Below are positions 44,737-53,894 of a stretch of 64,000 bases of DNA, in pieces; the stretch's first letter is position 1, and each line of letters opens with the position of its first letter. Where the stretch lies: NCBI RefSeq assembly GCF_016862375.1, contig NZ_BOMV01000001.1, forward strand, positions 124,001-188,000, given 5' to 3'. The stretch comes from Paractinoplanes rishiriensis (GTDB lineage Bacteria > Actinomycetota > Actinomycetes > Mycobacteriales > Micromonosporaceae). The translations under genes were made by a program, and so were the position numbers. The notes below the pieces were generated by a model that saw only the letters and a list, made by a program, of their open reading frames with translations, made no database searches and had not been told where the DNA came from.

Positions 44737-46782
44737 TCATACGTCTCGTGCGAAGAGATCCCCCTGCATCGTCCCCGACGGCGGCGTCTTGCCGAGATGC
44801 AACCAGCCCGCCTCGGTCGCCACCCGCCCGCGCGGCGTGCGCGCCAACAGGCCGGCACGCACCAGGAACGGCTCGCAGACCTCCTCGACGGTGTCGGATT
44901 GCTCACCGACCGCCACGGCAAGTGTGGACAAACCCACCGGACCGCCACGGAACGAGTCGATCAGCGCCCGCAGCACGGCCCGGTCCAGCCGGTCGAGGCC
45001 GAGCGCGTCCACGTCGTACACCTTGAGGGCCTCGCGGGCGCTTTCCTCGGTGACCACCCCGTCGGCCCGCACCTCGGCGTAGTCCCGGACCCGCCGCAGC
45101 AGCCGGTTCGCGATGCGCGGCGTGCCGCGCGACCGCCCGGCGATCTCCGCGGCTCCCGCGTCGGTGATCGGCACCCCGAGAATCCGCGCCGACCGGTGCA
45201 GCAGGGCGTCCAGATCGGCCGGTGAGTAGAAGTCGAGGTGCGCGACGAACCCGAACCGGTCTCGCATCGGCCCGGACAGCAGCCCGGCCCGGGTGGTCGC
45301 ACCCACCAGCGTGAACGGCTCGACGTCGAGCGGGATCGCGGTGGCACCCGGCCCCTTGCCCACCACCACGTCGACCCGGAAGTCCTCCATGGCGCTGTAG
45401 AGCAGCTCCTCGGCCGGCTTGGCGATCCGGTGAATCTCGTCGATGAACAGCACGTCACCGGGCCCGAGGCTGGTGAGGATCGCGGCCAGGTCGCCGGAAC
45501 GCTCGATCACCGGCCCGCTGGTGGTCCGGATCCCGGTCGCCAGCTCGGCCGCCACGATGTTGGCCAGGGTGGTGTTGTGCACGACCAGGTCATTGACCGT
45601 GAACGTGTGGTCGCCGTCGACGGTGAGGCAGCGGCACTCGTGCAGGCCGGCCGGTTCGACCGATACCACCCGGTCCGGCGCGAGCCGCTCGTCGAAGCGA
45701 TCCCGGCGCGGTGCCCACTCGCGCAGCCGCACGCCGCGCTCCCCGATCGGCGTGACCCGCTCGACGAACCGCGCCGCGTCGTCCTGGCTGGTGATCGACA
45801 ACCGCCAGGACTCGTGCGGGCGGCCCTGGTAGCGGCCGCGCTTGAGCTTCAGCCGCGACTGGATGCCGAGCCGCAGCAGCAGGTGCTGGGTGTCTTCGAG
45901 AAGGCCACGGGAAACGCTGTAGTACTCGATGAGCACGTCATACCGGTCCCGGCCACGCCGGGTCACGGAGCCGTCACACGCGAAGTAGGCGGCCAGAAAG
46001 GCACTGACCTGCCAGGCGTCCCCCCGGAACACGAACCCGGGAACCCGCTTCTGCCAGGCGGTCTTGCCGAGCAGACCGGTCTCCTGCAACCAGGGTTTGA
46101 GCCCGGAGATCCGGATCAGTTCGCTCCGAGCGGAGTTCGGACGCGTCTTGTGGGTATAGCGGAGCCTGTCGCAAAGCGCCCGGAAGTCGTCCAGCACGAC
46201 CGGGTCGCCCCCGGTAAAGGTGACCTGGTTGCTCGTGCAACCGTCACCGATCATGTAACCGGCCAGGCGGAACTCGTCAGTCTCCTCAGTGCTCTGCGCG
46301 ACGGTCTGCGGCTCCAGCACGTTGGCCAACACGTCCTGCGGCGTGAGGTCGCCCGCCTTCACCCAGCCCTCGGTGGTCCAGAACGGGTGGTCCGGCGCCG
46401 CGACCACCTCCCGGCCGGTCGCGGTCCGGATGCGTACCGAATCAAGCTCGCCCTGCTCATGCACCACAAGCACAGCGGCCGGCTCGCCGGTCCGGGTGAT
46501 CACCTCGACCCCGGCCTCGATGTCGCCGAGGCGGCGCCGGGAGCCGTCGGCCATCAGCACCAGCGCGTCCACCGATACCGGCTTGCCGAGCCCCGGAGGC
46601 CCCGAGAGCAGGATGTGGTCCGGCGGGGTGCCGCGGCCCATCGCGCCCTTGAGCAGCAGTTCCAGCTGATCGCGCACGCGGTGCTGGGCGATGAACTCGG
46701 CCAGCCGGCGCGGCCGGACGCTCGCCTCCGCATCCAGCTCGTCGTCGCCGGCGTCGTCCGAGACCAGGTCGCGCTCCGTCAT
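44737..46782 (-). CDS. ruvB: Holliday junction helicase RuvB precursor with intein
   Basis: The 681-aa precursor consists of an N-extein of 67 residues, a 336-residue intein and a C-extein of 278, so spliced RuvB would be 345 aa, the normal size. RuvB drives branch migration with RuvA. The N-extein ends [10 protein letters not shown], and the C-extein resumes with [10 protein letters not shown], restoring Walker A only after splicing. Walker B is [10 protein letters not shown] and sensor region [11 protein letters not shown], with the Arg finger near GPMRDRFGF. Without splicing the ATPase cannot form, so activity depends on the intein. It overlaps ruvA by 4 bases. Confidence 0.95.
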   Translation of the reverse strand: MTERDLVSDDAGDDELDAEASVRPRRLAEFIAQHRVRDQLELLLKGAMGRGTPPDHILLSGPPGLGKPVSVDALVLMADGSRRRLGDIEAGVEVITRTGEPAAVLVVHEQGELDSVRIRTATGREVVAAPDHPFWTTEGWVKAGDLTPQDVLANVLEPQTVAQSTEETDEFRLAGYMIGDGCTSNQVTFTGGDPVVLDDFRALCDRLRYTHKTRPNSARSELIRISGLKPWLQETGLLGKTAWQKRVPGFVFRGDAWQVSAFLAAYFACDGSVTRRGRDRYDVLIEYYSVSRGLLEDTQHLLLRLGIQSRLKLKRGRYQGRPHESWRLSITSQDDAARFVERVTPIGERGVRLREWAPRRDRFDERLAPDRVVSVEPAGLHECRCLTVDGDHTFTVNDLVVHNTTLANIVAAELATGIRTTSGPVIERSGDLAAILTSLGPGDVLFIDEIHRIAKPAEELLYSAMEDFRVDVVVGKGPGATAIPLDVEPFTLVGATTRAGLLSGPMRDRFGFVAHLDFYSPADLDALLHRSARILGVPITDAGAAEIAGRSRGTPRIANRLLRRVRDYAEVRADGVVTEESAREALKVYDVDALGLDRLDRAVLRALIDSFRGGPVGLSTLAVAVGEQSDTVEEVCEPFLVRAGLLARTPRGRVATEAGWLHLGKTPPSGTMQGDLFARDV
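45574..46581 (-). mobile_element. Intein with LAGLIDADG homing endonuclease in RuvB Walker A
   Basis: Precursor residues 68-403. Block A aligns as [13 protein letters not shown], with Pro at the position of the usual Cys/Ser nucleophile. Block B is AAPDHPFW with His132. The endonuclease motifs are LAGYMIGDG (residues 173-181) and [10 protein letters not shown] (262-271), each keeping its acidic residue. Block F reads [12 protein letters not shown] with Cys385 at the F:4 position, and block G ends VVHN followed by Thr. Cys at F:4 with no N-terminal nucleophile is the class 3 arrangement. The complete endonuclease suggests recent mobility. Confidence 0.93.
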
Positions 46783-47381
46783 CGGGTGCGGCCCAGCAGG
46801 CGGATCGCCTGGCGCAGCAGGACCGGGACCGGCGGGACGTCGCCGTCGATGGTTTCGGCCACCGCGGCCACCGCCTGCTCGGCCTGGGCGGCCGACCAGC
46901 CCAGCGCCAGTACGCCCTGGCGTACCTGCTCCTGCCAGGCGCCGTTCAGCACGCCCGCGGGCGCGCCGTCGGCCAGCGGCACCGGGCCGATGCGGTCGCG
47001 GAGCTCCACCACCAGTTTCTCGGCGCCCTTCTTGCCGATGCCGGGCACCCGGGTGAGCGTGGCCAGGTCACCGCCGACGATGGCGCGGCGGACCACGTCC
47101 GGGGAGTGCACGGCGAGCACCGCCTGCGCCAGCCGCGGACCGACCCCGCTCGCGGTCTGCAGCAGCTCGAACAGGTGCTTCTCGTCGTCGTCGGCGAAGC
47201 CGTACAGGGTGAGCGAGTCCTCGCGTACCACCATGCTGGTGTACAGCCGGGCCTCGGCACCGGTGCGCAGGCCGGCGAGGGTGCCGGGCGCGCACTGGAC
47301 CTGGAGGCCCACGCCGCCGACCTCGATCACGGCGCTGTCGGGGGCGACGGCGACCACCACGCCGCGGACGCTGGCGATCAT
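46779..47381 (-). CDS. ruvA: Holliday junction protein RuvA
   Basis: The 200-aa protein binds four-way junctions as a tetramer and loads RuvB. It has the N-terminal OB domain ([20 protein letters not shown]), two helix-hairpin-helix motifs around [18 protein letters not shown] and [20 protein letters not shown], and a C-terminal RuvB-binding helical domain ([19 protein letters not shown]). It overlaps ruvC and ruvB by the ATGA pattern, forming the ruvCAB operon. Confidence 0.96.
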   Translation of the reverse strand: MIASVRGVVVAVAPDSAVIEVGGVGLQVQCAPGTLAGLRTGAEARLYTSMVVREDSLTLYGFADDDEKHLFELLQTASGVGPRLAQAVLAVHSPDVVRRAIVGGDLATLTRVPGIGKKGAEKLVVELRDRIGPVPLADGAPAGVLNGAWQEQVRQGVLALGWSAAQAEQAVAAVAETIDGDVPPVPVLLRQAIRLLGRTR

Positions 47382-47914
47382 CGACGGGCTCCTCGGATGT
47401 TGCGCGCTGCCGCGTGCGCCGCGGCCTCGATGCGGGCGCGGGTGCCGCCGCGCCAGATGTGGCAGATGGCGAGCGCGAGGGCGTCGGCCGCGTCGGCCGG
47501 GCGGGGTGGGGCGTCGAGGTTGAGCAGGCGGGTGACCATGCTGGTCACCTGGGTCTTGCCGGCGGTGCCGGAGCCGGTCACGGCCGCTTTGACCTCGCTG
47601 GGGGTGTAGGTCTGCACGGGCAGCCCGAGCCGCGCGCCGGCCAGGATGGCGACGCCGCTGGCCTGCGCGGTGCCCATCACGGTGCGCACGTTGTGCTGGG
47701 AGAACACGCGCTCGACGGCGACGCTCTGCGGCTTGTGCTCGGCGAGCAGGTCGGCCAGCGATTTGTCCAGGTGGAGCAGGCGCAGCGCGATGTCGTCGTC
47801 GGGTTCGGTGTAGACGACGTAGTACGCGATCAGCTTGCACGGCCGCCCGGGCACGCCCTCGACGACCCCGACCCCGCAGCGGGTGAGCCCCGGGTCGATG
47901 CCGAGCACGCGCAC
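47378..47914 (-). CDS. ruvC: Holliday junction resolvase RuvC
   Basis: The 178-aa endonuclease resolves junctions produced by RuvAB. The catalytic acids are in [13 protein letters not shown] (Asp7 type), [13 protein letters not shown], and the C-terminal [14 protein letters not shown]. The GTG at 47914 was chosen because GGGGAGG lies 6 bases upstream; the longer ORF start would include this site. It is first in ruvCAB. Confidence 0.95.
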   Translation of the reverse strand: MRVLGIDPGLTRCGVGVVEGVPGRPCKLIAYYVVYTEPDDDIALRLLHLDKSLADLLAEHKPQSVAVERVFSQHNVRTVMGTAQASGVAILAGARLGLPVQTYTPSEVKAAVTGSGTAGKTQVTSMVTRLLNLDAPPRPADAADALALAICHIWRGGTRARIEAAAHAAARNIRGARR

Positions 47915-48016
47915 CCTGGACCTCCCCTGCCTCACGTACGTGTGTTCGACACCCTAATACGCCCCGGTCTTGCGCACGGCACCGACACGCCTCGACTATG
48001 AGGTCGGGAGGCAGGC

Positions 48017-48547
48017 ATGTACCTCGTTCCGCCGATGGACGACGAACCGCCACCCGAGTTCGTCGCTTTCGTCACCAGCCACCTGGCCTATCTGCGCCAG
48101 GAGGTCCACCGGCTGGTGGGCGGCGATCCCGACGGCGTCGAGCTGTACCTGGACGTGCTGGCCGACGTGGCCGGCCATTGGCGGCGGCTGCGCTGGTGGG
48201 GCAGGCTGACCGGCCGCGACGCGCTGGGCGAGTATCTGCAGCGGCGCCTGGCGGCGCGCACCAAGCAGTGGCGCGACGACCAGATCTACGACGTGGACAT
48301 CCATGTGGTCCGGCAGCATGCGATGGTTCCGCTTTTTGGCGGTACGCCGAGAAGCCTGGCATTCCGGAAAGCCGCGTTGCTCCCGGGTACGGCGCGCAGC
48401 GGGGCGATCCCGTACGCGGACGCCGGTATTGCCTGGGTGAAGGCCTACCGCAAGCAGGAGTGGCACCGGGTGGGCCGGCTGGTGGCCCTGGGCATCTTCC
48501 TGATCGGCGGCATGATCCAGTACATGACCCTGCTCTCGGATTACTGA
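48017..48547 (+). CDS. Hypothetical protein with C-terminal transmembrane helix
   Basis: The 176-aa protein has a soluble, mostly helical region (FVAFVTSHLAYLRQEVHRLVG, VELYLDVLADVAGHWRRLRWW) and a C-terminal membrane helix (LVALGIFLIGGMIQYMTLL). It looks tail-anchored. GGGAGG lies 6 bases before the ATG. I recognise no family. It is on the strand opposite to ruvC and yebC, interrupting the usual yebC-ruvC adjacency, and its end overlaps the convergent Uma2-type gene by 7 bp. Confidence 0.72.
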   Translation: MYLVPPMDDEPPPEFVAFVTSHLAYLRQEVHRLVGGDPDGVELYLDVLADVAGHWRRLRWWGRLTGRDALGEYLQRRLAARTKQWRDDQIYDVDIHVVRQHAMVPLFGGTPRSLAFRKAALLPGTARSGAIPYADAGIAWVKAYRKQEWHRVGRLVALGIFLIGGMIQYMTLLSDY

Positions 48548-49086
48548 GCGGCGCGGTATTCGGCCTCGAGCTCGGACAGCAGCAGAGTGCGTTCGCACTG
48601 ATACCTGGGCTCGCCGCCGAACAACTCCAGCCGGTGCATGATGACCAGCGCGTCATCGTCAGAGCGGTCAGGCGTCTGATCCGCGATCCAGTACTGCGGA
48701 ATGCCGCGCCGGGCGTACCAGTCCATCTTGTCGGTGTACTCGCCGTTCAGCGAGTTCGGCGAAACAACTTCGGCGACGAGGGCGTGGGCCGCGCCCGGCA
48801 AGTTCGAGTATGAAATCTTGCCGGGCGGCAGGCTCGTGACGACACCGACGTCGGGAAGCCGGCAGTCCCGCGGCCGATCCCCCAGCACGCCCGGGTCCTG
48901 GAACGCATCGAGACCGGCAGCGTGCAGCATGAACAACAGACGCCGCGAGATCACTCTGTGCCAGAACGTGGCCGGCGTCATGATGACGAGGTTTCCCTCG
49001 CGCAGTTCGTATCGGTAGCCCTCGGGCAGGGTGAGGAGGTCATCAACATCGAGGTCTCCGACTGGTGGCAGATTGAAGCCGGTCAT
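48541..49086 (-). CDS. Uma2 family (DUF820) putative endonuclease
   Basis: The 181-aa protein has the Uma2/DUF820 pattern of the PD-(D/E)xK fold: YELREGNLVIMTPATFWHRVI, RLPDVGVVTS, ALVAEVVSPNSLNGEYTDKMDWYARRGIPQYWI. The Asp of LPDVGVV, the Glu of LVAEVVSP and the Lys of DKMDWY form the expected catalytic set. The family is very abundant in actinobacteria and cyanobacteria, often as isolated genes of unknown role. GAGGAGG precedes the ATG at 49086. Confidence 0.85.
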   Translation of the reverse strand: MTGFNLPPVGDLDVDDLLTLPEGYRYELREGNLVIMTPATFWHRVISRRLLFMLHAAGLDAFQDPGVLGDRPRDCRLPDVGVVTSLPPGKISYSNLPGAAHALVAEVVSPNSLNGEYTDKMDWYARRGIPQYWIADQTPDRSDDDALVIMHRLELFGGEPRYQCERTLLLSELEAEYRAAQ

Positions 49087-49126
49087 CGCAAGCACCTCCT
49101 CACCCCACTAGCCGCTGAGCATGTTG

Positions 49127-49879
49127 TCACGCGTCAATGGCGGCCATGACCTCGTCGCTGACATCGAAGTTGGCGTAGATGTTCTGGACGTCGTCGCAGT
49201 CCTCGAGGACGTCGATCAGCTTGAACACCTTGCGGGCCGCGTCCTCGTCGACCGGGACCGTCATGGTCGGCACCAGCGACGACTCGGCCGAGTCGTACTC
49301 GATGCCGGCCTCCTGCAGGGACGTGCGGACCGGCACCAGGTCGGTCGGCTCGCTGACCACCTCGAACGAGTCGCCCAGGTCGTTGATCTCCTCGGCACCG
49401 GCGTCGAGGACGGCGAGCATCAGGTCGTCCTCGCTCAGGCCCGCCTTCGGCACGATCACCACGCCCTTGCGGTTGAACAGGTACGACACGCTGCCGGCGT
49501 CGGCGAACGTGCCGCCGTTGCGGGTCAGCGCGGTGCGCACCTCGGTGGCGGCGCGGTTGCGGTTGTCGGTGAGGCACTCGATCAGGATGGCCACACCGTT
49601 GGGCCCGTAGCCCTCGTACATGATGGTCTGCCAGTCGGCGCCGCCGGCCTCCAGGCCGGATCCGCGCTTGACCGCCCGGTCGATGTTGTCGTTGGGGACC
49701 GAGCTCTTCTTCGCCTTCTGGATGGCGTCGAAAAGCGTGGGGTTGCCCGCCGGATCTCCACCGCCGGTGCGCGCAGCGACCTCGACGTTCTTGATCAGCT
49801 TGGCGAACATCTTGCCGCGCTTGGCGTCGATGACCGCCTTCTTGTGCTTGGTCGTCGCCCACTTTGAGTGGCCGGACAT
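49127..49879 (-). CDS. YebC/PmpR family translation/transcription regulator
   Basis: The 250-aa protein begins [20 protein letters not shown], the family hallmark, and continues [43 protein letters not shown] and [20 protein letters not shown]. Homologues act as DNA-binding regulators, and some help ribosomes pass proline stretches. It lies between pdxT and the Uma2 gene. Normally it adjoins ruvC in actinobacteria; here two genes intervene. Confidence 0.96.
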   Translation of the reverse strand: MSGHSKWATTKHKKAVIDAKRGKMFAKLIKNVEVAARTGGGDPAGNPTLFDAIQKAKKSSVPNDNIDRAVKRGSGLEAGGADWQTIMYEGYGPNGVAILIECLTDNRNRAATEVRTALTRNGGTFADAGSVSYLFNRKGVVIVPKAGLSEDDLMLAVLDAGAEEINDLGDSFEVVSEPTDLVPVRTSLQEAGIEYDSAESSLVPTMTVPVDEDAARKVFKLIDVLEDCDDVQNIYANFDVSDEVMAAIDA

Positions 49880-49896
49880 GCGGAACCTCCGTGTCT

Positions 49897-50502
49897 CTAC
49901 CGTGCGTCAGCGGCCTGGCGGACCATCTCGACGAAGTACCGGTGGACGCGCAGGTCGCCGGTGAGCTCCGGGTGGAATGCCGTGGCGAGCAGGTTCCCCT
50001 GCCGAACAGCGACAATCCTACCGGCGGCCGGCCCGTCCTTGACGCGGCCCAACACCCGCACGTCGCCGCCCACTTCCTCGACCCACGGCGCCCGGATGAA
50101 GACGGCGCGGAAATCGCCGCCCGCGATCTCGTCGATCGGCACCGCGGCCTCGAACGAGTCGACCTGCCGGCCGAACGCGTTGCGCCGCACCGTCATGTCG
50201 ATCCCGTGGAACGACTCCTGGTCGGGACGGCCGTCCAGCACCGTCGCCGCCAGCATGATCATGCCGGCGCACGACCCGTACACCGGCATGCCGTCGGCGA
50301 TCCGCTTGCGGATCGGGTCGAGCAGGCCGAACGAGACCGCCAGGTTGCTGATGGCCGTCGACTCGCCGCCCGGGATGACCAGCGCGTCGACGCCGGCGAG
50401 TTCCTCGGGCCGGCGCACCGGCCGGGCCAGCACGTCGCTCTCGGCCAGCGCGGACAGGTGTTCCCGGACGTCGCCCTGCAGGGCCAGCACTCCGATGTTC
50501 AC
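49897..50502 (-). CDS. pdxT: Pyridoxal 5'-phosphate synthase glutaminase subunit PdxT
   Basis: The 201-aa glutaminase supplies ammonia to PdxS. It opens [15 protein letters not shown], has the conserved [13 protein letters not shown], the nucleophile Cys in [11 protein letters not shown], and His/Glu in [11 protein letters not shown]. The start is GTG. It is in an apparent unit with yebC, 17 bp downstream. Its partner pdxS lies about 0.8 kb away on the opposite strand, with a VOC remnant and fliQ in between. Confidence 0.95.
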   Translation of the reverse strand: MNIGVLALQGDVREHLSALAESDVLARPVRRPEELAGVDALVIPGGESTAISNLAVSFGLLDPIRKRIADGMPVYGSCAGMIMLAATVLDGRPDQESFHGIDMTVRRNAFGRQVDSFEAAVPIDEIAGGDFRAVFIRAPWVEEVGGDVRVLGRVKDGPAAGRIVAVRQGNLLATAFHPELTGDLRVHRYFVEMVRQAADAR

Positions 50503-50579
50503 TCGTCAGAGCTTAGGCTTCGGCGGTGTTCGCCCTGCGCCGGGTGCGCGACCACCTGGACCGCCACACCCCGGGCCGA

Positions 50580-50760
50580 TCACGCTGGACATCCTGGTGG
50601 GCGGCCTGGGCCTCCGCGTCGACGATTGCCGCAAAACGTACGCCGACCTGAGCGCGGGCCGGGGTGACCTTCATCCAGGAACCCTCCGACCGCCCATACG
50701 GCGTAGAGGCCATCATGCGCGACAACACGGGCAATTGGCACTCCCGCCGTCGCAACCGGC
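50580..50760 (+). pseudogene. VOC/glyoxalase-family gene remnant
   Basis: Plus-strand reading gives LDILVGGLGLRVDDCRKTYADLSA. After a one-base shift near 50660 it continues GVTFIQEPSDRPYGVEAIMR and DNTGNWH. These match the C-terminal half of VOC (glyoxalase/bleomycin-resistance) domains, where a strand, a TYADL helix and an EP-DRPYG...DNTGN turn occur in this order. No start codon or N-terminal half is evident. It appears to be a decayed fragment with no function. Confidence 0.65.
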
Positions 50761-50793
50761 GTCGGACCAATGCGGCCGACCCCGGAAACTGCG

Positions 50794-50821
50794 AAAGGCC
50801 GGCCCACCGGGGCCGGCCTTT
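50794..50821. terminator. Hairpin terminator between VOC remnant and fliQ
   Basis: Perfect 11-bp arms (AAAGGCCGGCC at 50794-50804 and its complement at 50811-50821, 6-base loop) lie 17 bp past the fliQ stop. The A and T ends make it workable in both directions. Confidence 0.85.
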
Positions 50822-50838
50822 CCGCAAGTGATCGAACC

Positions 50839-51108
50839 TCAGCCGAGCAGCTGGGGGATGCGCTCGAACAGCTGCTGGGTGTAGGTGATCATCTCGTGCA
50901 GCATCCAGTTGCCCGAGAACAGCAGGGCGGCGCCGCAGGCGGCGGCCTTCGGGACGAACGAGAGGGTCGCCTCCTGGATCTGGGTGACCGATTGGAACAG
51001 CGAGATCGCGAAGCCCACCGCGAGGGCGGTCAGCAGGATCGGCGCGGACATCTTGGCGGCGATGGTCATTGCCTGCAGGCCCAGCTCAACAATCATCGTG
51101 TCGGTCAT
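50839..51108 (-). CDS. fliQ: Flagellar/type III export protein FliQ, orphan gene
   Basis: The 89-aa protein matches FliQ in length and pattern. It has two membrane helices, MTIAAKMSAPILLTALAVGFAISLFQ and FVPKAAACGAALLFSGNWML, with SVTQIQEATLSFVPK between them. FliQ is part of the flagellar export gate with FliP and FliR. No other flagellar gene lies in this window. It stands alone between pdxT and pdxS, on the opposite strand to pdxS and with its own terminator. It may be a paralogue of a copy in a main flagellar cluster elsewhere. Confidence 0.88.
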   Translation of the reverse strand: MTDTMIVELGLQAMTIAAKMSAPILLTALAVGFAISLFQSVTQIQEATLSFVPKAAACGAALLFSGNWMLHEMITYTQQLFERIPQLLG

Positions 51109-51293
51109 GCCAGTCCATTCGGGCGCTGCGCGGGCTCGTGGAGTGCAGCAACGGTGCCCGACGGTTGCGGTTCGGTTCGGGCGCCGGAAACCCTCAAGTG
51201 CAGGCCACCGGGGGGTGGATTGGCCATCGGACGGGGCACCCCTGATGAGTACGATTCGGGTTACCGAATTCCTGTGCGAGGAGCCGATTCACC

Positions 51294-52190
51294 ATGTCTG
51301 AGAACCAGCCCGCAGTCGGGACCGCGCGGGTCAAGCGCGGTATGGCGGAGATGCTCAAGGGCGGCGTGATCATGGACGTCGTCACCGCGGAGCAGGCGAA
51401 GATCGCGGAGGACGCGGGAGCCGTGGCGGTCATGGCGCTGGAGCGCGTGCCCGCCGACATCCGCGCCCAGGGCGGCGTGTCGCGTATGTCGGATCCCGAC
51501 ATGATCGACGGGATCATCAGTGCCGTGTCCATCCCCGTGATGGCCAAGGCGCGGATCGGGCACTTCGTCGAGGCCCAGGTGCTGCAGGCGCTGGGCGTGG
51601 ACTACGTCGACGAGTCCGAGGTGCTGACCCCGGCCGACTACGCCAACCACATCGACAAGTGGCAGTTCACCGTGCCGTTCGTGTGCGGCGCCACCAACCT
51701 GGGCGAGGCGCTGCGGCGGATCACCGAGGGCGCCGCGATGATCCGTTCCAAGGGCGAGGCGGGCACCGGCGACGTCTCCAACGCGACCACCCACATGCGC
51801 AAGATCCGGGGCGAGATCCGCCGGCTGCAGACCCTGCCCGAGGACGAGCTTTTCGTCGCCGCCAAGGAGCTCCAGGCGCCCTACGAACTGGTCAAGGAGG
51901 TCGCCGAGGCGGGCAAGCTGCCGGTCGTGCTGTTCACCGCGGGCGGCATCGCGACGCCGGCCGACGCGGCCATGATGATGCAACTGGGCGCCGAGGGCGT
52001 CTTTGTCGGGTCCGGCATCTTCAAGTCGGGCAACCCGCAGCAGCGGGCCGCCGCGATCGTGAAGGCGACCACCTTCCACGACGACCCGGACGTGCTGGCC
52101 AAGGTGTCCCGCGGCCTCGGCGAGGCCATGGTGGGCATCAACGTCGACGACATCCCGGTGCCGCACCGCTTGGCGGAACGCGGCTGGTGA
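51294..52190 (+). CDS. pdxS: Pyridoxal 5'-phosphate synthase subunit PdxS
   Basis: The 298-aa TIM-barrel synthase makes PLP from ribose 5-phosphate, glyceraldehyde 3-phosphate and ammonia supplied by PdxT. Active-site Lys residues occur in [21 protein letters not shown] and [20 protein letters not shown]. Other marks are [34 protein letters not shown], and the [14 protein letters not shown] phosphate loop. Length is standard. It is divergent from fliQ. Confidence 0.97.
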   Translation: MSENQPAVGTARVKRGMAEMLKGGVIMDVVTAEQAKIAEDAGAVAVMALERVPADIRAQGGVSRMSDPDMIDGIISAVSIPVMAKARIGHFVEAQVLQALGVDYVDESEVLTPADYANHIDKWQFTVPFVCGATNLGEALRRITEGAAMIRSKGEAGTGDVSNATTHMRKIRGEIRRLQTLPEDELFVAAKELQAPYELVKEVAEAGKLPVVLFTAGGIATPADAAMMMQLGAEGVFVGSGIFKSGNPQQRAAAIVKATTFHDDPDVLAKVSRGLGEAMVGINVDDIPVPHRLAERGW

Positions 52191-52191
52191 T

Positions 52192-52704
52192 TCAGACCGA
52201 TTCAAGAGGCACGGCCGCGACCGGCTCCGGCAGCGCTGGGTCCTCGATGTCGAAATACTGCGGGCGGGGGTAGCGCCGGGCCATCCCGAGCGCCCGCACC
52301 AGCGGCCGCCGGCGAGCGGTGAGCGCGTCGCGCACCTGGTCGGTGTGCACCTGACGGGCCACCACCGCCCGCCGGCTGGTGCCGAGCAGGGCCTTGGTGT
52401 CCGGGTCGGCGCCGGTCAGCGGCACGGCCTGCAGCTGGCGGGTGAGGTCGTTCTCCGCCGTCTCGCGCTCGTCGGGGTCGGCGTCGAGGGCCAGCCGCGC
52501 CGCCGCGTACAACTCGACGTTTTCGTGGTGCTCGGCCACCACGGCGGCGGCCGCCGCGCGGCGCATCAGGTGGGCGTCGAGGGCACGCTCGGCAGCCTGA
52601 GCGCGTACGTGCACCCGCTCCACCCGGTGCGCCGTCCAGCCCAGGTAGGCCGAGAGCAACGCGACCACCGCGACCGCCCCCAGTACCCACCACATGCGGG
52701 GCAT
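52192..52704 (-). CDS. Hypothetical membrane-anchored helical protein
   Basis: The 170-aa protein has an N-terminal membrane helix (MWWVLGAVAVVALLSAYLGW) and an Ala-rich, strongly helical soluble region (VHVRAQAAERALDAHLMRR, AAAAAVVAEHHENVELYAAA). It ends with RRPLVRALGMARRYPRPQYF. The helical part resembles LemA-type proteins in outline, but I cannot confirm that. It lies 1 bp from the convergent pdxS stop and downstream of pimA. The start may be three codons in (52695). Confidence 0.75.
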   Translation of the reverse strand: MPRMWWVLGAVAVVALLSAYLGWTAHRVERVHVRAQAAERALDAHLMRRAAAAAVVAEHHENVELYAAARLALDADPDERETAENDLTRQLQAVPLTGADPDTKALLGTSRRAVVARQVHTDQVRDALTARRRPLVRALGMARRYPRPQYFDIEDPALPEPVAAVPLESV

Positions 52705-52729
52705 CGTAGTGCCCGCTGGTGTCGGAGAG

Positions 52730-53884
52730 TCACGCGCCCGACCGTGGTTCCGCCCACTCTTCGTCGATCACGCGGCCGTCGGTCGCCTCGATGGCGGTCG
52801 CGTACACCTCCAGCACCCGCAGCGCCACGCTGGGCCAGTCGAAGGCCGCCACCGCGGTGCGGGCCGCTGCGGAGAGTGACTGCCGCCTCGCCGGGTCGTC
52901 CAGCAACTGGCCCAGGAGCAGGCACAACGCGGATGCGTCGCCGGTCGGGAAAAGCGCTCCGGCCCGGCCGCCGTCCAGCACCCGGCGGAACGCGTCCAGG
53001 TCGCTGGCCGCGATCGCGGTGCCGGCCGCCATCGCCTCGGTGAGGATCATGCCGAAGCTCTCGCCGCCGGTGTTCGGTGCCACGTAGACGTCCACGCTGC
53101 GCAGCATGCGCGCTTTGTCCGCCTCGGAGACCAGGCCCAGGAACGTCACCCGGTCGCGCAGGTCGCGCGGGATCTCGTCGTACAGGTTGTCGCGGTCGCC
53201 CGGGCCGGCCACCAGCAGGCGCAGGCCGGGGCGCAGCCGGGCCAGGTCGACGAACGCGGCGCGCAGGATGTCGAAGCCCTTGCGCGGCTCGGTGAACCGG
53301 CCCAGGAAGCCGATCGTGCCGCCGTCGCCGGGCCAGCCGTCGAGGGGTTCGGCCGCCGCGAACTTGGCCACCGCCACCCCGTTCGGGATCTCCACCGCTC
53401 CCCCGCCCAGATGCTCGACCTGCACCTTGCGGGCCAGTTCGCTGACCGCGATCCGGGCGGTGATCTTTTCGATGACCAGTTGCAGCAGGCCCTGGGCCGC
53501 GGACAGCGCCCGGGAGCGGGTCATCGCGGTGTGGAAGGTGGCGACCACCGGGCCGCGGGCGGACAGCACCGCCAGCATCGACAGGCTCAGCGCCAGCGGT
53601 TCGTGCACGTGCAGCACGTCGAAGCGGCCCCGGGCCAGCCAGCGCCGGACCCGGGCGGTGGAGACCGGGCCGAACGCGATCCGGGCCACCGAGCCGTTGT
53701 ACGGGAACGGCAGCGCCCGCCCGGCCGGCACCACGTACGGCGGCAGGTCGGCGTCCTCGTCCGCCGGTGCGAGCACGCTGACCTGGTGGCCCAGCCCGAT
53801 CAGCGCCTCGGACAGGTCCATGATGTGGTTCTGCACGCCGCCGGGCACGTCGAACGAGTACGGCGAGACGATCCCGATCCGCAC
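52730..53884 (-). CDS. pimA: Phosphatidylinositol mannosyltransferase PimA
   Basis: The 384-aa GT-B glycosyltransferase (family GT4) adds the first mannose to phosphatidylinositol on the inner membrane face. The N-terminal RIGIVSPYSFDVPGGVQNHI, the FDVLHVHEPLALSLSML donor-side loop, LGRFTEPRKGFDIL, and the E-x7-E motif of GGESFGMILTEAMAAG support the call. The GTG at 53884 was chosen to begin with VRIGIV. Upstream lie the acyltransferase and the PI-phosphate synthase, the same cluster as in mycobacteria. Confidence 0.93.
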   Translation of the reverse strand: MRIGIVSPYSFDVPGGVQNHIMDLSEALIGLGHQVSVLAPADEDADLPPYVVPAGRALPFPYNGSVARIAFGPVSTARVRRWLARGRFDVLHVHEPLALSLSMLAVLSARGPVVATFHTAMTRSRALSAAQGLLQLVIEKITARIAVSELARKVQVEHLGGGAVEIPNGVAVAKFAAAEPLDGWPGDGGTIGFLGRFTEPRKGFDILRAAFVDLARLRPGLRLLVAGPGDRDNLYDEIPRDLRDRVTFLGLVSEADKARMLRSVDVYVAPNTGGESFGMILTEAMAAGTAIAASDLDAFRRVLDGGRAGALFPTGDASALCLLLGQLLDDPARRQSLSAAARTAVAAFDWPSVALRVLEVYATAIEATDGRVIDEEWAEPRSGA

Positions 53885-53894
53885 GCCCGTCCCC

